The notes: generated by a model from the sequence alone, not told the origin. Positions 22,456 to 34,185 are shown, numbered from the stretch's first letter. The stretch: 64,000 nt of DNA from Excoecaria cochinchinensis (GCA_947683425.1 CANTUQ010000004.1:9710001-9774000), one strand, 5' to 3'. Made by a program: numbers and translations.

Positions 22456-22959
22456 CACATCATCCTTTAAATCTTGGTCTTTGATTTGAGTGGAAACGAA
22501 TGACATTAGAACAAGAAGGAAAAGAAGAAGAAAAGGTGATGAAGAAGAAAAACGAGAGACAAGAGGGAAGAGCAGATTTTTTTTTCTGCTCTCTCTCTCA
22601 CTTTCTCTTTCTTCTATTAAACCTCTACCCAACCCCTTGCTACTTGTCACCTTGCCATTGGTCCAAACTAAAAATCTTTGTCTTATATCCATTTAGGTCC
22701 TTGGCTAAACTCTTCTTAGTCCTTATCCAAATACAAATCACTCACTGAACAATTTATTTTCCTTTCTCAACGTAAATTCTTTTCAATTAAATCCTAATTC
22801 CATACTTTACAAATTTATCATTAGTCACACTTAGCGGAACTTTTATATTAACTCTTAAATTGTCCAATTGGCATAACAAACACTTCAACGTGCACAACCT
22901 TAGTCATGACTCATCCTCAATACGCCTAATCGTTCTAGGGTATATTTCCGGGTGTGACA
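22456..22959 (-). repeat. LTR-F 5' LTR, part 3
   Basis: Matches 4286-4787 and ends GGGTGTGACA at 22959. The next bases (TATTTTCACC) are not a PPT, so this is the outer end of the 5' LTR. Confidence 0.8.
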
Positions 22960-23873
22960 TATTTTCACCTCAACTGAACACACAATCGACATGCATTTCA
23001 AAGTTTCTTTGCAATCAATTTAACATACCAAAAATAGATTTTTCCCAAACTAGATATCAAAACATAGTTTTACTCAATCTTTTCTTCATCATTATATATA
23101 CTAATTGCATGCAAGTTTTTAATATACAAATTAAGCCATGCAACTCATTAAACACAATAAAAAACAACAACTCTAAAACAACCCAAGAGTTAATAATTCC
23201 TACACACTATCAAGACAAAAATGTTCCCAAACCTCAATTTCCTTAGTTCTTATGTGCTCACTTGCCACCTTGATCATCAACCCTCTTCTTTCCCTTTTCT
23301 TTTCTCATAGCCACCACCACATGTACAATCAAATTCCAGAATTGGGAATAAAGGAAATCAATTTCCACAGAAACTTTGAAATTAAGAACAAGTAGAAAAA
23401 GATGAGGAGCAATCTAATTAAACACTTACCTTGTTAATTCAAAAACTCACATCAATCACTTGATCACTTAACAAAAATTATGGAATCACAAAGCTAAAGA
23501 TGAGGAGGCACAAAATGAGAAGAGAAGAAGAAAGCAGAAAACTTAAAGAAAGACCAGTCGAAGGACACATGCAGAAAATGAGGATTCTCTTTCTCATCAA
23601 AGCCTTATATTGCATGTACAATGGTGAGGTGACATAAGCACAAGGTGACACTCGGATTCCAGTTCCCACTTCTTAATCTCAATCAACTTAATTAATCCCA
23701 CTTCTAATTAATCATGCATAATTACTTTATGGCCACTTAACTTATTTTAATTTTTGCAATTAGGTACTTGATTTCTCAATTACACTTAAGTCCAAATTAG
23801 AAATCCCAAATCAAGCTCATTCAATTACCCTAGTTAAGCAAAAATACTACTAGGGTAGATTTCGGGTCATTAT
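22960..23873 (-). repeat. LTR-G, end of an older minus-strand LTR
   Basis: Degenerate LTR into which TE-F inserted. On the minus strand it shows the TCTTC-rich leader (23480-23560), GTAAGT (23429-23424), a Lys-rich frame and GAGGTTTGGGA (about 23226-23236). It ends in a decayed TTTCGGGTCATTATA at about 23873 where TTTCGGGTGTTACA is expected. Its other part lies left of the window. Confidence 0.6.
23258..23311 (-). other. Putative micro-exon peptide in LTR-G
   Basis: Frame AMRKEKGKKRVDDQGGK then TGA. Donor GTAAGT is 119 bp upstream; the acceptor is not preserved. Confidence 0.3.
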
Positions 23874-23876
23874 AGA

Positions 23877-24081
23877 TAATATGAACCAGTTAGAATCTAT
23901 TGCTCGAATATTGAACATAAAATCTGATGGTCATATTTCTGGTCGTAGTTTAAATGAAATCCTGGCTTGGTACAAGAATTATTGCCTTCGGATAATAAAA
24001 TGGTTGACAGTTTTTATACTATGAAGAAGCTACTTTTGGGTCTTGGTTTTCCAGTAGAAAAAATTGATTGGTGCAGGCTGG
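23877..24081 (+). pseudogene. CACTA (En/Spm) TNP2-type transposase relic, left part
   Basis: Translated in pieces, this reads IARILNIKSDGHISGRSLNEIL and then FYTMKKLLLGLGFPVEKIDWC. That is the pattern of plant CACTA transposases, where a YxxKKLxxGLG...KIDxC segment precedes a Cys-rich motif. It stops at the TE-E insertion and resumes at 46023. Frameshifts are present near 23980. Only this small part of the ~2 kb gene is in the window. Confidence 0.75.
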
Positions 24082-24295
24082 TGTAGACACCGGGTCCCGA
24101 ATCAGCCCGGACCAGGGTTACCCAGTGATGAAAGTAATGCCTGTTCACAGGCAAAGAGGTTGGAAGTGATGGTTCCCTCATTAAAGCCATTTTCTAAAAT
24201 AAAAAATAATAAATAAAAATTAATAAGTTTTTTTAAAAAAGGGGGTGTTGAAAATGATGTTTTCCTAGTTACATAAAACATATAAAAAAAATTCG

Positions 24296-24385
24296 GAAGT
24301 TCGCGGCCACTGGCGTGCGCGCCTCACGGCCGTACCTCTCCCCCAGCGCGCGTGACACGCGCCCAGCTTGTCGTCCGCACACAGT
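24296..24385. repeat. CpG-rich island of LTR-E (5')
   Basis: GC-rich block with CGCGCG words inside AT-rich LTR. The block at the same place in the 3' LTR (40612-40735) has a different sequence. Confidence 0.6.
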
Positions 24386-24587
24386 TTTGCCGAAAATCCA
24401 TTTTTTTCACCCAGATCTGGGATTTTGAGTCCAATTTGGAGTCTAAATGAGTTTTTTGGGATAATTAATAATAAATCGGGATTTTATCATGAAAAAATGG
24501 AAAATTTTGACTAAAATTAATTTTTCTTCTCCTAATAGAATTAGGCCGTTTTTTTTAATTATATAAATAGTTTGAGGTTAAAAACCT

Positions 24588-24611
24588 GGGGGGGGGGGGG
24601 GGGGGGGGGGG
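24588..24611 (+). repeat. Poly-G tract, 24 G
   Basis: Uninterrupted G run followed by GAGAGGGG. The matching place in the 3' LTR has GGGT and then 13 G (40945-40957). Confidence 0.9.
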
Positions 24612-25807
24612 AGAGGGGCCTCCATGATTTTTGACATTTTTTTTGAGAGAATTTCTTCTTCTTTTTCTTTTTATTGATTTTTCTTCTCTAATTTCAGATT
24701 GAATTCTTTCAATTAATAAGGATCAATTAAAATTGAAAAATCAATTTTCAATTCTTAAGCATCCAAATTAATTTCTTTGTTTTCTTTATAAACAAAGGAA
24801 TTAATTTCACTTCTAAAACATTTTTTGTGGAATTTTTTAAGGAGATCAGCCATCATATTCCTTCCATCAAATCCAAATCTAAGGGTAAATTTTCTGGGCT
24901 CAAAAATAACTATTTTCATCTTATTCTCTTATTTCTTATTTATTTATTTTGTACATGTAAATATTGCTCTCTTGATTTTTTTTTATTATTTTTAACATGC
25001 AATTAATTAATTTATTTTTCTTTGATTTTTTTCTTTTTTTGCCATTTAAATATTTATGTTAATTATGATAACATGTAAATAATTAATTAAACCAACTTTG
25101 CATCTTTAATTCAATCATGCTATTTTGCTAATTTAATCAAATTATTTTCTTTTCCTTTTCTTTGAAAAATGGGATCCAATTATCTCCTTCTTTTTTAATA
25201 TTGCCCAAAATAACTCTTCGATTTTTAAGTGTGCATGAAGGAACCAATGTTCCTACTTCAAAAGAATGACCCGATTTATGTATGTTATTTAGTTAATTGA
25301 CTTTGTTTGTTTAATTTTGCATTTATCTTGAGGGATTGCATTTTTGTCCCGATTTCCATCTTGTAATTTATTTTAGCTTTTCTTTTAATTTTGGGGGATT
25401 GCTCTGTCCCTTTTTTTTCACTTGTAATTTTTATCACTTTCTTTACTGCTTTCCAAAATGCTTGAAATGTGCCTTAATTTTGTTACATGATTGCGTGAGA
25501 TGAGAGGTGGAATTTCAGTTGTTAAAAACTCATTTATAACTTAACTTAAGGTGTTAATAAGAGTGAAGTTTCGAACACCTTCGCTGGTTTAAGACTCCCG
25601 AGGTTAGATGACCTTTCCCAATTTCTTGTAAATTGGGTGACGACTCCAAAATACCTCAAAGGTGCCTAAAAGTTTCATGGGATTAGATAAACTTTCCAAT
25701 GTTCTATTGGGTAAGGAATTCCAAGATATCTCGTGTTACCTAAAATCTAGATGCTAAATTCTTCTCGGACCCTTAAAGCGAGCCGGGTTCGGGCTGCGCG
25801 CATCACA

Positions 25808-25825
25808 TTGGTGACTGCACTGGGG
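25808..25825 (+). other. TE-E primer binding site
   Basis: TTGGTGACTGCACTGGGG directly after the LTR resembles the TGGCGACTCCACTGGGGA-type PBS known from Tat/Ogre elements (tRNA-Arg). The tRNA assignment is an inference. Confidence 0.65.
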
Positions 25826-26062
25826 ACGATCGAAACTTTGCTTCAAAAGTGACTTAAGTTAAAATTATAATTAAGTTTTTAAGAATCAAAAATTCCATTT
25901 CCATTCAAAATTGCATTGCATCCATTAGAGCCTTAGAATTTTGCTAGTTGGTTGCTTATTTTACCATGGTGCATTCCTGAAACACAACCCTACTTTCACT
26001 CATTGTAGGGAAATGCTCAGGATAATCACCAGTTCAAGCCTTGTACCGTCAATGGTATATCA
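25826..26062 (+). other. TE-E leader, left part
   Basis: Untranslated leader after the PBS. I see no gene. It ends in TATCA (26058-26062), the target copy of LTR-L. Confidence 0.6.
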
Positions 26063-26798
26063 TGTAACACCCCAAATCGGGCCTAGTCGGAATCGGCAAG
26101 CTAAGTCGGTTAAGTGAAGGGTATTTTGGTAATTTATGCATGAGTAATATGGATAATAAGGATTTATTTGCTAAGAAATTAATTAAATAAAGTAAGTAAA
26201 GGAATTATTATGGTGTGTTAGTAGTGTATGGTAGTAGGATGTTTATGGGCTAAGAGATTCTATTGAGTGATTTATGAGCATGGCACCTTGGATGAAAAGT
26301 GGGTTATAAGAAATGTTAGGGTGTGACTTAGATTTGGTAACATGGAGATATTATTGTAGGAGTTATGTTAGCGTATGTGTGTAAGATAGGGAAGTAGGGT
26401 ATGAGTAAAGGAAAAGAATTATGTGTAGGTGAGAGTATGGGAGTAGGGTATTCTTGTGGGATCAAATCCTATGAGAGAGTGACACTTGGCAAGTGGATAG
26501 AGTTGAATTAATGAGTTGAGAGAGAGAGAGGACATCTGTAAATCACTTGGGTTTTCTTCTTCCTTTCCCGTTCTCCTCTTCCTCCTCACGCCATTAATCT
26601 TCTTCTTTCTTTTCTTCTTCTTTCCTTTTTCTTCTTTACTCGTTTCTGCTCTTTCTTCTTCCCATGGGTAGTTTGAGTTGCTTCTAAGAGGTAAGTTAGG
26701 ATTGTAGGTGGCTGATTTCTCTTTTTTTCCTTGTTTTGCTTTTAAATTGGATGAGTTAAGGTTATAGATTAAGTAATATTCTGGGTTTGTTTGTGCAA

Positions 26799-26846
26799 GT
26801 GATTGGTGATAGGAAGAAGCAAAGTAAAGGAAAAGAGAAGATTTAA
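26799..26846 (+). other. Putative micro-exon peptide in LTR-L
   Basis: VIGDRKKQSKGKEKI then TAA. GTAAGT at 26691 and AG at 26798-26799 give a 109 bp intron. Confidence 0.35.
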
Positions 26847-28044
26847 ATCTTGAAGAGAACCGCTATTGTGCAACAAGAGGTTTGGGAATTTGATTCTTAC
26901 ATTTGAGTTTTTAATTTGTCTTTGCCCTAAATTCTTCTTGGATTAGGAATATACATTTGTATATGATTTCCAGTAAATTGAGTGTGTTGATATGAGTTTT
27001 ATACATGTATTTGCTTTGATAAATGTATTAATAATGCATGAAGTGGCTTAAGTTGAAGGTGTGTGAGAATTGGAAGTGAAGTGTGTAATTGGGGTAAACC
27101 CTGTTTCGTTCTCATCTGACCCTTGTGCAATGTTTTTGTCATAAGTAGAGTTTTAGAACTCCAAACCATGTGATTCTTGTGCCATTAGAACCATTACTTC
27201 CATCTAATTAAAAGTCTTAGAAATAGCCTTGGGCAAATGCTTGCTCTAAGACCATGAAATTTGGATAAATCCGAAGTGTTTCTTTTTATGTCGGGTTATT
27301 TGACCAGTATAGATTGTGGAGTTCATATCTCGAGTTCTAGATGTCAAATTTACCTGAAACTTGTTCCATTTGAAATTTAAGACGTAGGGGAACATTTGTT
27401 AAGAAGACCACGTTTCCTAAAAATGGGTTTTAGAGGTCGGTTTTCGCGATACTAGTTTATAGTAGAAAGCAGTCTGTTTTGGAAGCTGAGGCGAGCCTCT
27501 GTCGCGAGCGCGACAAGGGTCGCGACCTCTTGACAGAAAAATATGTTTTGAGCCTTTTCTTCTTTATTTTTAAGTCTAGGGTTGACCCAGATCAATCCCG
27601 TATCTTTCCCATCAGTTATTATGCATGTTTAGGGTAATTAAATGACTATATAAGTAATTATCGTTGGGAAGAACTTAGGAGTATGATTAAGATTGGTGAT
27701 TTAGCTAGTAAATAATAGTAGATATAACTTGTGAAGGATGAGGATTAATATGTGTTGATCTCTTGAGTAACCTAAGCATGATATATCATATGTTTGAATG
27801 CATTTAACGTGAGTGCGATTGAGATGATTGATGAATAATGTTGTTATTGTAGATTGTGTAAATGGACATTGTTAGTGGCATGTTTTATTGAAATTATTGA
27901 TACGAATGTTGGGTTTATATTGTTAATGATTTGTGGCTTGCTGGAGATGAGGTAAGAGACCTTTGGATATGTTTCGTGTGTTTGTGAGTGAGTTTGAGGA
28001 AGGAAAGATCCGACAGAATTCTGCAGATTTTCGGAATCAGGACT

Positions 28045-28405
28045 CTGTCGCGATCGCGACACTGTCGCGAGCGCGACAGAGACCGATGATTCTGATGTTG
28101 TGCCGTCGCGAGCACACGACGCTGTCGCGAGCCCGCGATAGCAATAGCTTGTCTGCTCTCTGTCGCGAGCGCGACAACCGTCGCGATCGCGACAGAGCAC
28201 ATTATTGGCCTGTTCTATCGCGAGCACGCGACTTGTCGCGACCCCGCGATAGCAATGTTTGCCCTCTATCGCGATCGCGACAACATCGCGAGCGCGACAG
28301 AGTCGGGCCCTTCTCTCCTTCCCGCGGTCGCGAAGCCCGTCGCGCGCGCGCAGCGAAGAGACTATGGTCTCTGTCGCGAGCGCGACAGGGATCGCGAGCG
28401 CGACA
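28045..28405. repeat. CGCGA palindrome array of LTR-L
   Basis: About eight palindromes of the CTGTCGCGATCGCGACA kind with variable spacers. A single extra unit lies at about 27498-27525. Confidence 0.85.
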
Positions 28406-28702
28406 TATGTGTTTTGTTGAATGAGTTTTTGAATTCCGAACTTATGATGCCTTTAGGTTTATTCTTTGACTATTTTAGGAAGTATGTTAATATAATTGAA
28501 TGTATTATGCATATCTATACTGATGATCTTTTTCTAAGATTATTATATTATGCTTAAGTGTAAATTGTATGATGCATGATTGCCTTTATGAACTTATTCT
28601 TATGTTTCATCTATTGCTGCTCATGTGTAATGATATAAATTATGTGGTTTGAAATATGATTTGTATTATGCATGACCTGCGAGAGTCAGTCTAGTGGATA
28701 GT

Positions 28703-29605
28703 TAGGCATGCCTAATAGAGTCTATGTATGTGTAGCTGCAGCGCCCCTTTGAACGATTTGGACCCTGATCAGGTCCCCGAATGGTTCCTCGCGAACCCCT
28801 ATTATGTGTATGTGTATGGATCTTGTTTAAGGTCCTGTTCAATGAAATGTTGCCTTCCGACTTGTACCTGTATGGTACATTATATTATGTGTTCCCCCTG
28901 ATGTTTCCCCGGTCAGAGATCGGGCTATGTGTTCCCTCATGAGGTCTCCCCCTCAGTACTCGTTATCCACTATTGTGAGTCAGCAGGTGTATGATTTATT
29001 ATACCGTGTTTATAAGTATGCGTTCTGACCAGTTATGAATATAGATATGTGAACTAATAAGTGCAGATTTATTGGCTCTCTGGAACACCGTGATTGAATG
29101 TGATATCGTATAGTTGCTTATATTAAAGATTAATGTTGCGCAACGGAGGTGTGATGGTATTGTGATTATGTATCTATGCATGATGTACTTTCAAAAGCTT
29201 GATTTCCCAACAGGTTCGGTAAATGTATGCATATGAGGATCTATACTGGTATAACGATACAAGTATTGGCATATAAGTGTATTGATACTGACATGTAATG
29301 TATAGGTAAGTGCACACATGTGAAATCATATGTAGTTATGCATGAATATATTTGCATCTTGTATGGTGATGTTATTTTGGTTTGTGTCGCACATATAAGT
29401 ATATGAAAATGATAAGAAACATTTGAATGCACAACTATTATATGTAAGCATATATATTTCTCGGTAAGAACTATGTGTGTATGATATTTGTGTGTGTTAT
29501 GCCTCGACGACCATTGTGAATGGCCGTCCATATTATTATGTTTGTTTTCCCCACTAAGCGTTATCGCTTAGCACGGGTTCTTTTCCCCGTGCAGGTGGCA
29601 GGTTT
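28703..29605 (+). repeat. Inverted-repeat chain in LTR-L
   Basis: TTAGGCATGCCTAA near 28703, GACCCTGATCAGGTCC near 28762, GGTTCCTCGCGAACC near 28783, GGATCTTGTTTAAGGTCC at 28818-28835, the CCATTGTGAATGG stem near 29510, CTAAGCGTTATCGCTTAG near 29556, and GCACGGG...CCCGTGC near 29573. Confidence 0.75.
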
Positions 29606-30065
29606 GCTTTTGTTCGGGTCACGCATCTGCAGAGTCGGCCACATAGAAGCTAGAAGTTTTGTATCTTGTTCAGCTTTTGTAATTTGGAATTTTTGTATAT
29701 CTGTGTATTATGTATATGTAATAATAGGTAAAGATTCTGATGTAATATTTTAAGCTATGTAAATATTTGCACGCTTATGTATCTTTCTTATTAGGTTTTG
29801 TTGTATGATTATAAGTATGCATGTGTGTATGTTTTCTCTTAGGGTATACGCCTTGGCATATTATATACGTTCATAAAGTATTCATTTTGTTCAGTATCAC
29901 TCTTCTTTCTCTCAAAAGTTTTTAATTATCATGGATATGTCATCCTATTTATGTGATGTTTACTTGTTTACTCTAGTGGGATGTGACACTCCTATCTATC
30001 TTGGATTCTTCTTCCTCTAATTCGAATAGAAGTCTCCATAGTATAGGTTGGGGTGTGACATATCA

Positions 30066-31058
30066 ACTGGAGACCCGATCGGTCGTTATGCTTGTGATGA
30101 GCTAGACCCTTTGGCAGGGACTATGCTTGGGTAGACCTAAAGTAACACCACCTTTGACTAGAGCTCATGTAATGGCAATAGAAACTTCCACTAAGTTGCA
30201 TGCTCCTTAATACAATGCTTGCTACGTGGGCCCTTATGTATTGAACAAATTCAAACATATTAATTGGACACTCATCAAAGGCTTTCATGCCCCAGTGGGC
30301 CCATTTTTAGTTTGTTTGAAAGGAACAAATATATAATGGCAAAAACCCATACGCATGTGCTTTAAATTAAGAGTGTTATGTGGCTGGTTTCTCACCACGC
30401 ACCATACGCGTCCATTGGGTTCCCCGCTGACCCACGGATTAAGCTCACCTAGGAAAGAGACCGTATTACTTGATGTTCAGGAGCAACAAGGTTGGAAGGA
30501 TCTATCTGCTTGCATGTGGTTGTGGATGCTGCACAGCATGCTCATACACTGTGTGTCATTCATGCATGCGAAAATATACAATTTCATTTCGTATGAATAT
30601 GCTCTATTCTGTACATATAATTTTCATTAAAAAAAAGAAAGAAAAACGTTTACATTTCATTTTGTGTGTATACATCCTATTCGATGCATATAGTTTTCAC
30701 AAGTACATATCATTCTGTGTATAATTTTTTCCATGTATAACATGTATCATTGTAATTTCTCAATCTTTCAGCACGATCATGCATTACATGTCATTCATGC
30801 ACATAAAAGCATATGCATTTCATTTTGTGTGTACATTCTATCCTGTGTATATAATATTTCACATGTACATATCATCCTGCGTATAAAATTTTTCCATGCA
30901 TTGCATGCATCATCCTAACCCCCTCTACATTTTGGCCATCATAGACCATTTGACTAAGTGGTTTTGGGGTTCTGATAGTCAACTAATTAGAGGGTCTTCT
31001 GTCTTACCAGCTAGGATAAGGATCAAAGGGCGGTTAATAAAGACTCAAATATTAAAAA
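30066..31058 (+). other. TE-E leader, right part, with an internal duplication
   Basis: Untranslated. 30652-30752 and 30810-30912 are diverged copies of each other (shared words CATTTCATTTTGTGTGTA, TTTTTCCATG). Similar TGTGTATA-rich text recurs at 36370-36670. No gene seen. Confidence 0.5.
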
Positions 31059-31829
31059 ATGGCTAATTTTCCACAACAGACTGAAGAGATTTGTGCCCTA
31101 ATAGCCCAAGAGATAGATGGAAGGCTTGAAGAACTTGATAAGAGGTTATTGGCTATGGTCAAGAAAAGAATGGATGCCATGGCCCTCGTTCTTTAAACTC
31201 AGCTTATGGTGACTGCTCTTAACAAAGATGAGCAGGCCACAGTCGAAAGGGCTTATGCAGGAACGGTCCCAATGCTTTCGTACACTTCCAAGCCTAGAGG
31301 CAGGGTGACACTTGATTCAGCAGTTGGGCAATTAAGAAAGGCAAAAGGACCAAAGCCTTTACAATCAATAGGCCTTTCCAATTCCTTAAGTATGAAACAT
31401 AAGCTAGTAGGTCTTGAAAAACGAATTATGAAATCCAAGCTTGCAACTATTCGAGCACCTCTCAACAAGACTACTACTGACCCAGCAAGTCTAGGAGATG
31501 ATTGCGGTGATGATAATAGTGGTACCTGAAGGACAAAAAAGGTGTCAGGAACTAAATCGGCTCAAAGGCATTATTCTAATTTGGGCAAGTCCTTTTCTTG
31601 GCTTTTTAAGAGGTTGATGAAGGAGGGGATACTACAACCAATGCCTACTAAGCCTGCTAGATGTCAAGGTCATCCCGATCATAAAGCAGATCAGTATTAT
31701 GCCTTCCACCAGCATACTGGGCATTTGACAGACCATTGCCAGACTTTAAGGCATCGAGTTGAAGACCTTATTGACATTAAGCAGATCTCTGAACCAAAAA
31801 AGCAAAAGGGAAAGAATAAAACAGATTAA
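31059..31829 (+). pseudogene. gag: TE-E short gag relic (Tat/Ogre-like)
   Basis: One frame of 257 codons from ATG 31059 (MANFPQQTEEI), broken by TAA at 31194 and TGA at 31527. An N-terminal helical part (IAQEIDGRLEELDKRLLAMV) leads to the diagnostic C-terminal module: LGKSFSWLFKRLMKEGILQP, then FHQHTGHLTDHCQTLRHRVE and DLIDIKQI. In Tat/Ogre gags this is C-X-F/Y-H...GH-X-T-X2-C, a zinc knuckle followed by LKHxIQDLI. The first Cys is Tyr here (DQYYAFH, near 31695). Far shorter than a full gag; no pol frame follows. Confidence 0.7.
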
Positions 31830-33074
31830 ATGCCCAAATAGGGAAGATGGATGATTGCCGAGTACGAAAAAGATAGCTATTTAGATGTTCTTCTTTATTC
31901 TAAAACTATTTAATAATGACGTTTTTAATTTTAATTGTTCAATAAGAAAAACAATTTTGCTTATTTGCATGATGTTTCTAATGATTTCATTTCACATGAT
32001 CATGATACATTTATTTTTGTCATTAATTCAATTAATGCAATAGTATTTAATCTCAAAACTGTGGAAAACACAAAGAAAATCTTCATAGCATCTGATATAA
32101 CTCCTAAAGACATTATACTGGTATACTAAATGCGTACCAATTTTGTTGTTACGCATGTTAAAACTACCCTTTGCCTAAAATGATTCTTGCCTACCCTTAA
32201 AAGAATGGCCGCTCTAGTAGGGATAGATGTACATCATTAACAATTCTTTGGGTTATCAAGAATTACCCTAATAAGGATGAGTTTGCACTCCGGAAAGAAG
32301 GTTTAGTCATTCACAAACTCTGCATAGTCAGAGACAATAAAAAAAAAAAGAGAAGAAGAAGAAGTAGAGCTCAAGATAGTAAACAGTTGATGAGTTTATG
32401 TGGTCATCTTTTTAACTTAATTGTTATTCTGAGCTTGATGAGCTAAAGTATTATCAAACCCAAATTCAGAAAAAAATACTTTTATACTATGCAATTGAGA
32501 TGACAATGGTCCTCCCATCAGTCGAGTAAATATTGCGGCCATTTTTCTCTAGAAACCTGATCCTTCTTTGATAGCCATCTACCTAAGTCTAATGTTAGAA
32601 CCAAAGTAAGACCTCATGATTCTTGGTTCAGTCTTATCTAATTAGCAGAGATGAGCTTCCAATAGGGTTCAATACGTAGGAAGAGGCATATGGTGTTTCT
32701 TGAGCTTCAAGCAAGAAGCCACGAGTGCATTTATGCATTTGAGTTGAGTCTCGTCCCCAACGTTCCATTTAGAATCTACTTTAAAAAAAACAAAAAAAAA
32801 TGTGAATCCTAGGCAAAAATAAAGGGCTGAGAGAAAATTTTCAATCATGAAAAACCCAAGAGAGTTGATTGATAACAAGAGTTTGGTTCTTTTAGGTTTT
32901 ACCCTGAGATTAGATAGAGTCTTGTATTTTTTGGGATTAACGCAAAATAAGATCATGTGTCATGAAATCAAATTGAAACATATGCACTTATGCAATGTTA
33001 TGTTGATATGATCAGAACAGTTCATTTTGCATACTTAAAGTCGTCTAGTTCCGATATGAAACTTGCACGCTATT
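31830..33074 (+). other. TE-E internal, unassigned
   Basis: AT-rich with frequent stops. Patches such as LNSKWNVG-like text on the minus strand are short and I assign no function. Confidence 0.4.
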
Positions 33075-33479
33075 TGTAACACCCCCTACCCATACGTAGG
33101 AGAACCCATCGGCAATGGAGTGAGAACCCGTATGAGCAAGGTTGTCACCAAGAAAATCGATACAATAACATTCATCCACATAATATAAATATACATATAT
33201 ACAGCGAAATTTAAAACTTTAAAACCAAACTGATCAATCATTCATAGATGCAATAATTATATTCATTACATAACTGTTCTGATATTACCAAAATAAATAC
33301 ATGTTTCAAACTTACAAGGCGAAAGCTGAACAAAAGAATAAATACAATGAGAGTTCACTATTACAAAAAGAACCATATAACAAAAGGCTAAGTCCTAACA
33401 TCAATTCCCTCTGTGTTGGCTTAACTTGCGGTGACTCTCCCAAAAGCTAACCACTGTCCGCACCTGCATGGATGAAACA

Positions 33480-33980
33480 CCCGTGCTAAACAATAACGCT
33501 TAGTGGGGAAAACAAACAATAATTGTATGGACGGCCATTCACAATGGTCGTCGAGATAAAACGCATACATAATGGCATATGCTAATAATCATATTACATA
33601 TAATCATAGTTGAATTACATACATAACATTCGAAAGTCTATACTCACATTCGTATACATATAAATTCACATACTTATAATCATAGCTGATCAGATTTCTC
33701 ATTCTCATAAGCATAACACAAACAAACAATACACCTGCTGACTCACAATAGTGGATAACGAGTGAACGCATGGCGGTACCTTACGGGTACGAATCGAAAA
33801 GCAACATCTTATTTTCTTATTCAAAAACATTTTACAGAGGGGATCTTAAAGAAGATCCAAACACATTGAGGTTCACAAGGAACCAAATGGGGGACATGAT
33901 CAGGGTCCAAAATAGAACTGAGGACTGCAGCTATTGAACTCTATTAGGCATGCCTAACTATCCACTAGATTAACTCTCGC
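33480..33980 (-). repeat. Inverted-repeat chain in LTR-M
   Basis: CATTCACAATGG stem near 33535, TACCTTACGGGTAC near 33778, GGATCTTAAAGAAGATCC at 33841-33858, GGTTCACAAGGAACC at 33870-33884, and TTAGGCATGCCTAA near 33945. Confidence 0.72.
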
Positions 33981-34185
33981 AGGTCATACATAATACAATT
34001 CATGTTCCAAATTATAGCATATAATTTATCATGAAGAAATCATAATATAATACATATATAAGCATATTTATCCCCATACAGTAGTAAAAACCCATGTAAA
34101 AAAGATATGAAATACATTTTAGCAAAACAGGACAAGTTCAAAAAAAACAGGGCAGCAGAAGGCCAATCGCGAAGAAAGAGCGAAG

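Larger units (their letters stand above)
4281..22959 (-). mobile_element. TE-F, non-autonomous gypsy-like LTR element, split by A, B and C
   Basis: Minus-strand element assembled from pieces: 3' LTR fragment 4281-4787, PPT, 1.2 kb internal region without genes, degenerate PBS, and a 5' LTR in three parts (5992-7242, 16977-17615, 22456-22959) that sum to about 2.4 kb, the usual LTR size here. The two copies of the LTR end, 4281-4787 and 22451-22959, align along their length. Only the 3' copy is followed by a PPT, which fixes the orientation. With PBS and PPT but no ORF it is LARD-like or an internal deletion derivative. Confidence 0.75.
24082..25807 (+). repeat. LTR-E, 5' LTR
   Basis: 1726 bp, AT-rich. 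Matches 40394-41034 and 45067-46022, for example the stretch AAGTGTGCATGAAGGAACCA near 25228 and 45440. Contains a CpG-rich island (24296-24385) and a run of 24 G. Confidence 0.88.
26063..30060 (+). mobile_element. LTR-L, solo LTR of a gypsy element
   Basis: 3998 bp, TGTAACACCCC...GGGGTGTGACA, flanked by exact TATCA on both sides with no internal region, so a solo LTR. It follows the common layout: leader 26570-26660, donor, micro-exon, GAGGTTTGGGA (about 26878), CGCGA arrays, hairpin chain 28700-29605. It is much longer than the other LTRs. Its last ~85 bp match the left end of LTR-A. Confidence 0.9.

Noticed and set aside
28045..28405. CRISPR-like array (regular short repeats with spacers)
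   Set aside because: Units are palindromes of uneven spacing and variable sequence inside a plant LTR; there are no cas genes and no constant repeat.
30355..30918. Possible host ORFs in the TE-E leader
   Set aside because: Low-complexity TGTGTATA-rich duplicated text; no domain and no start context.
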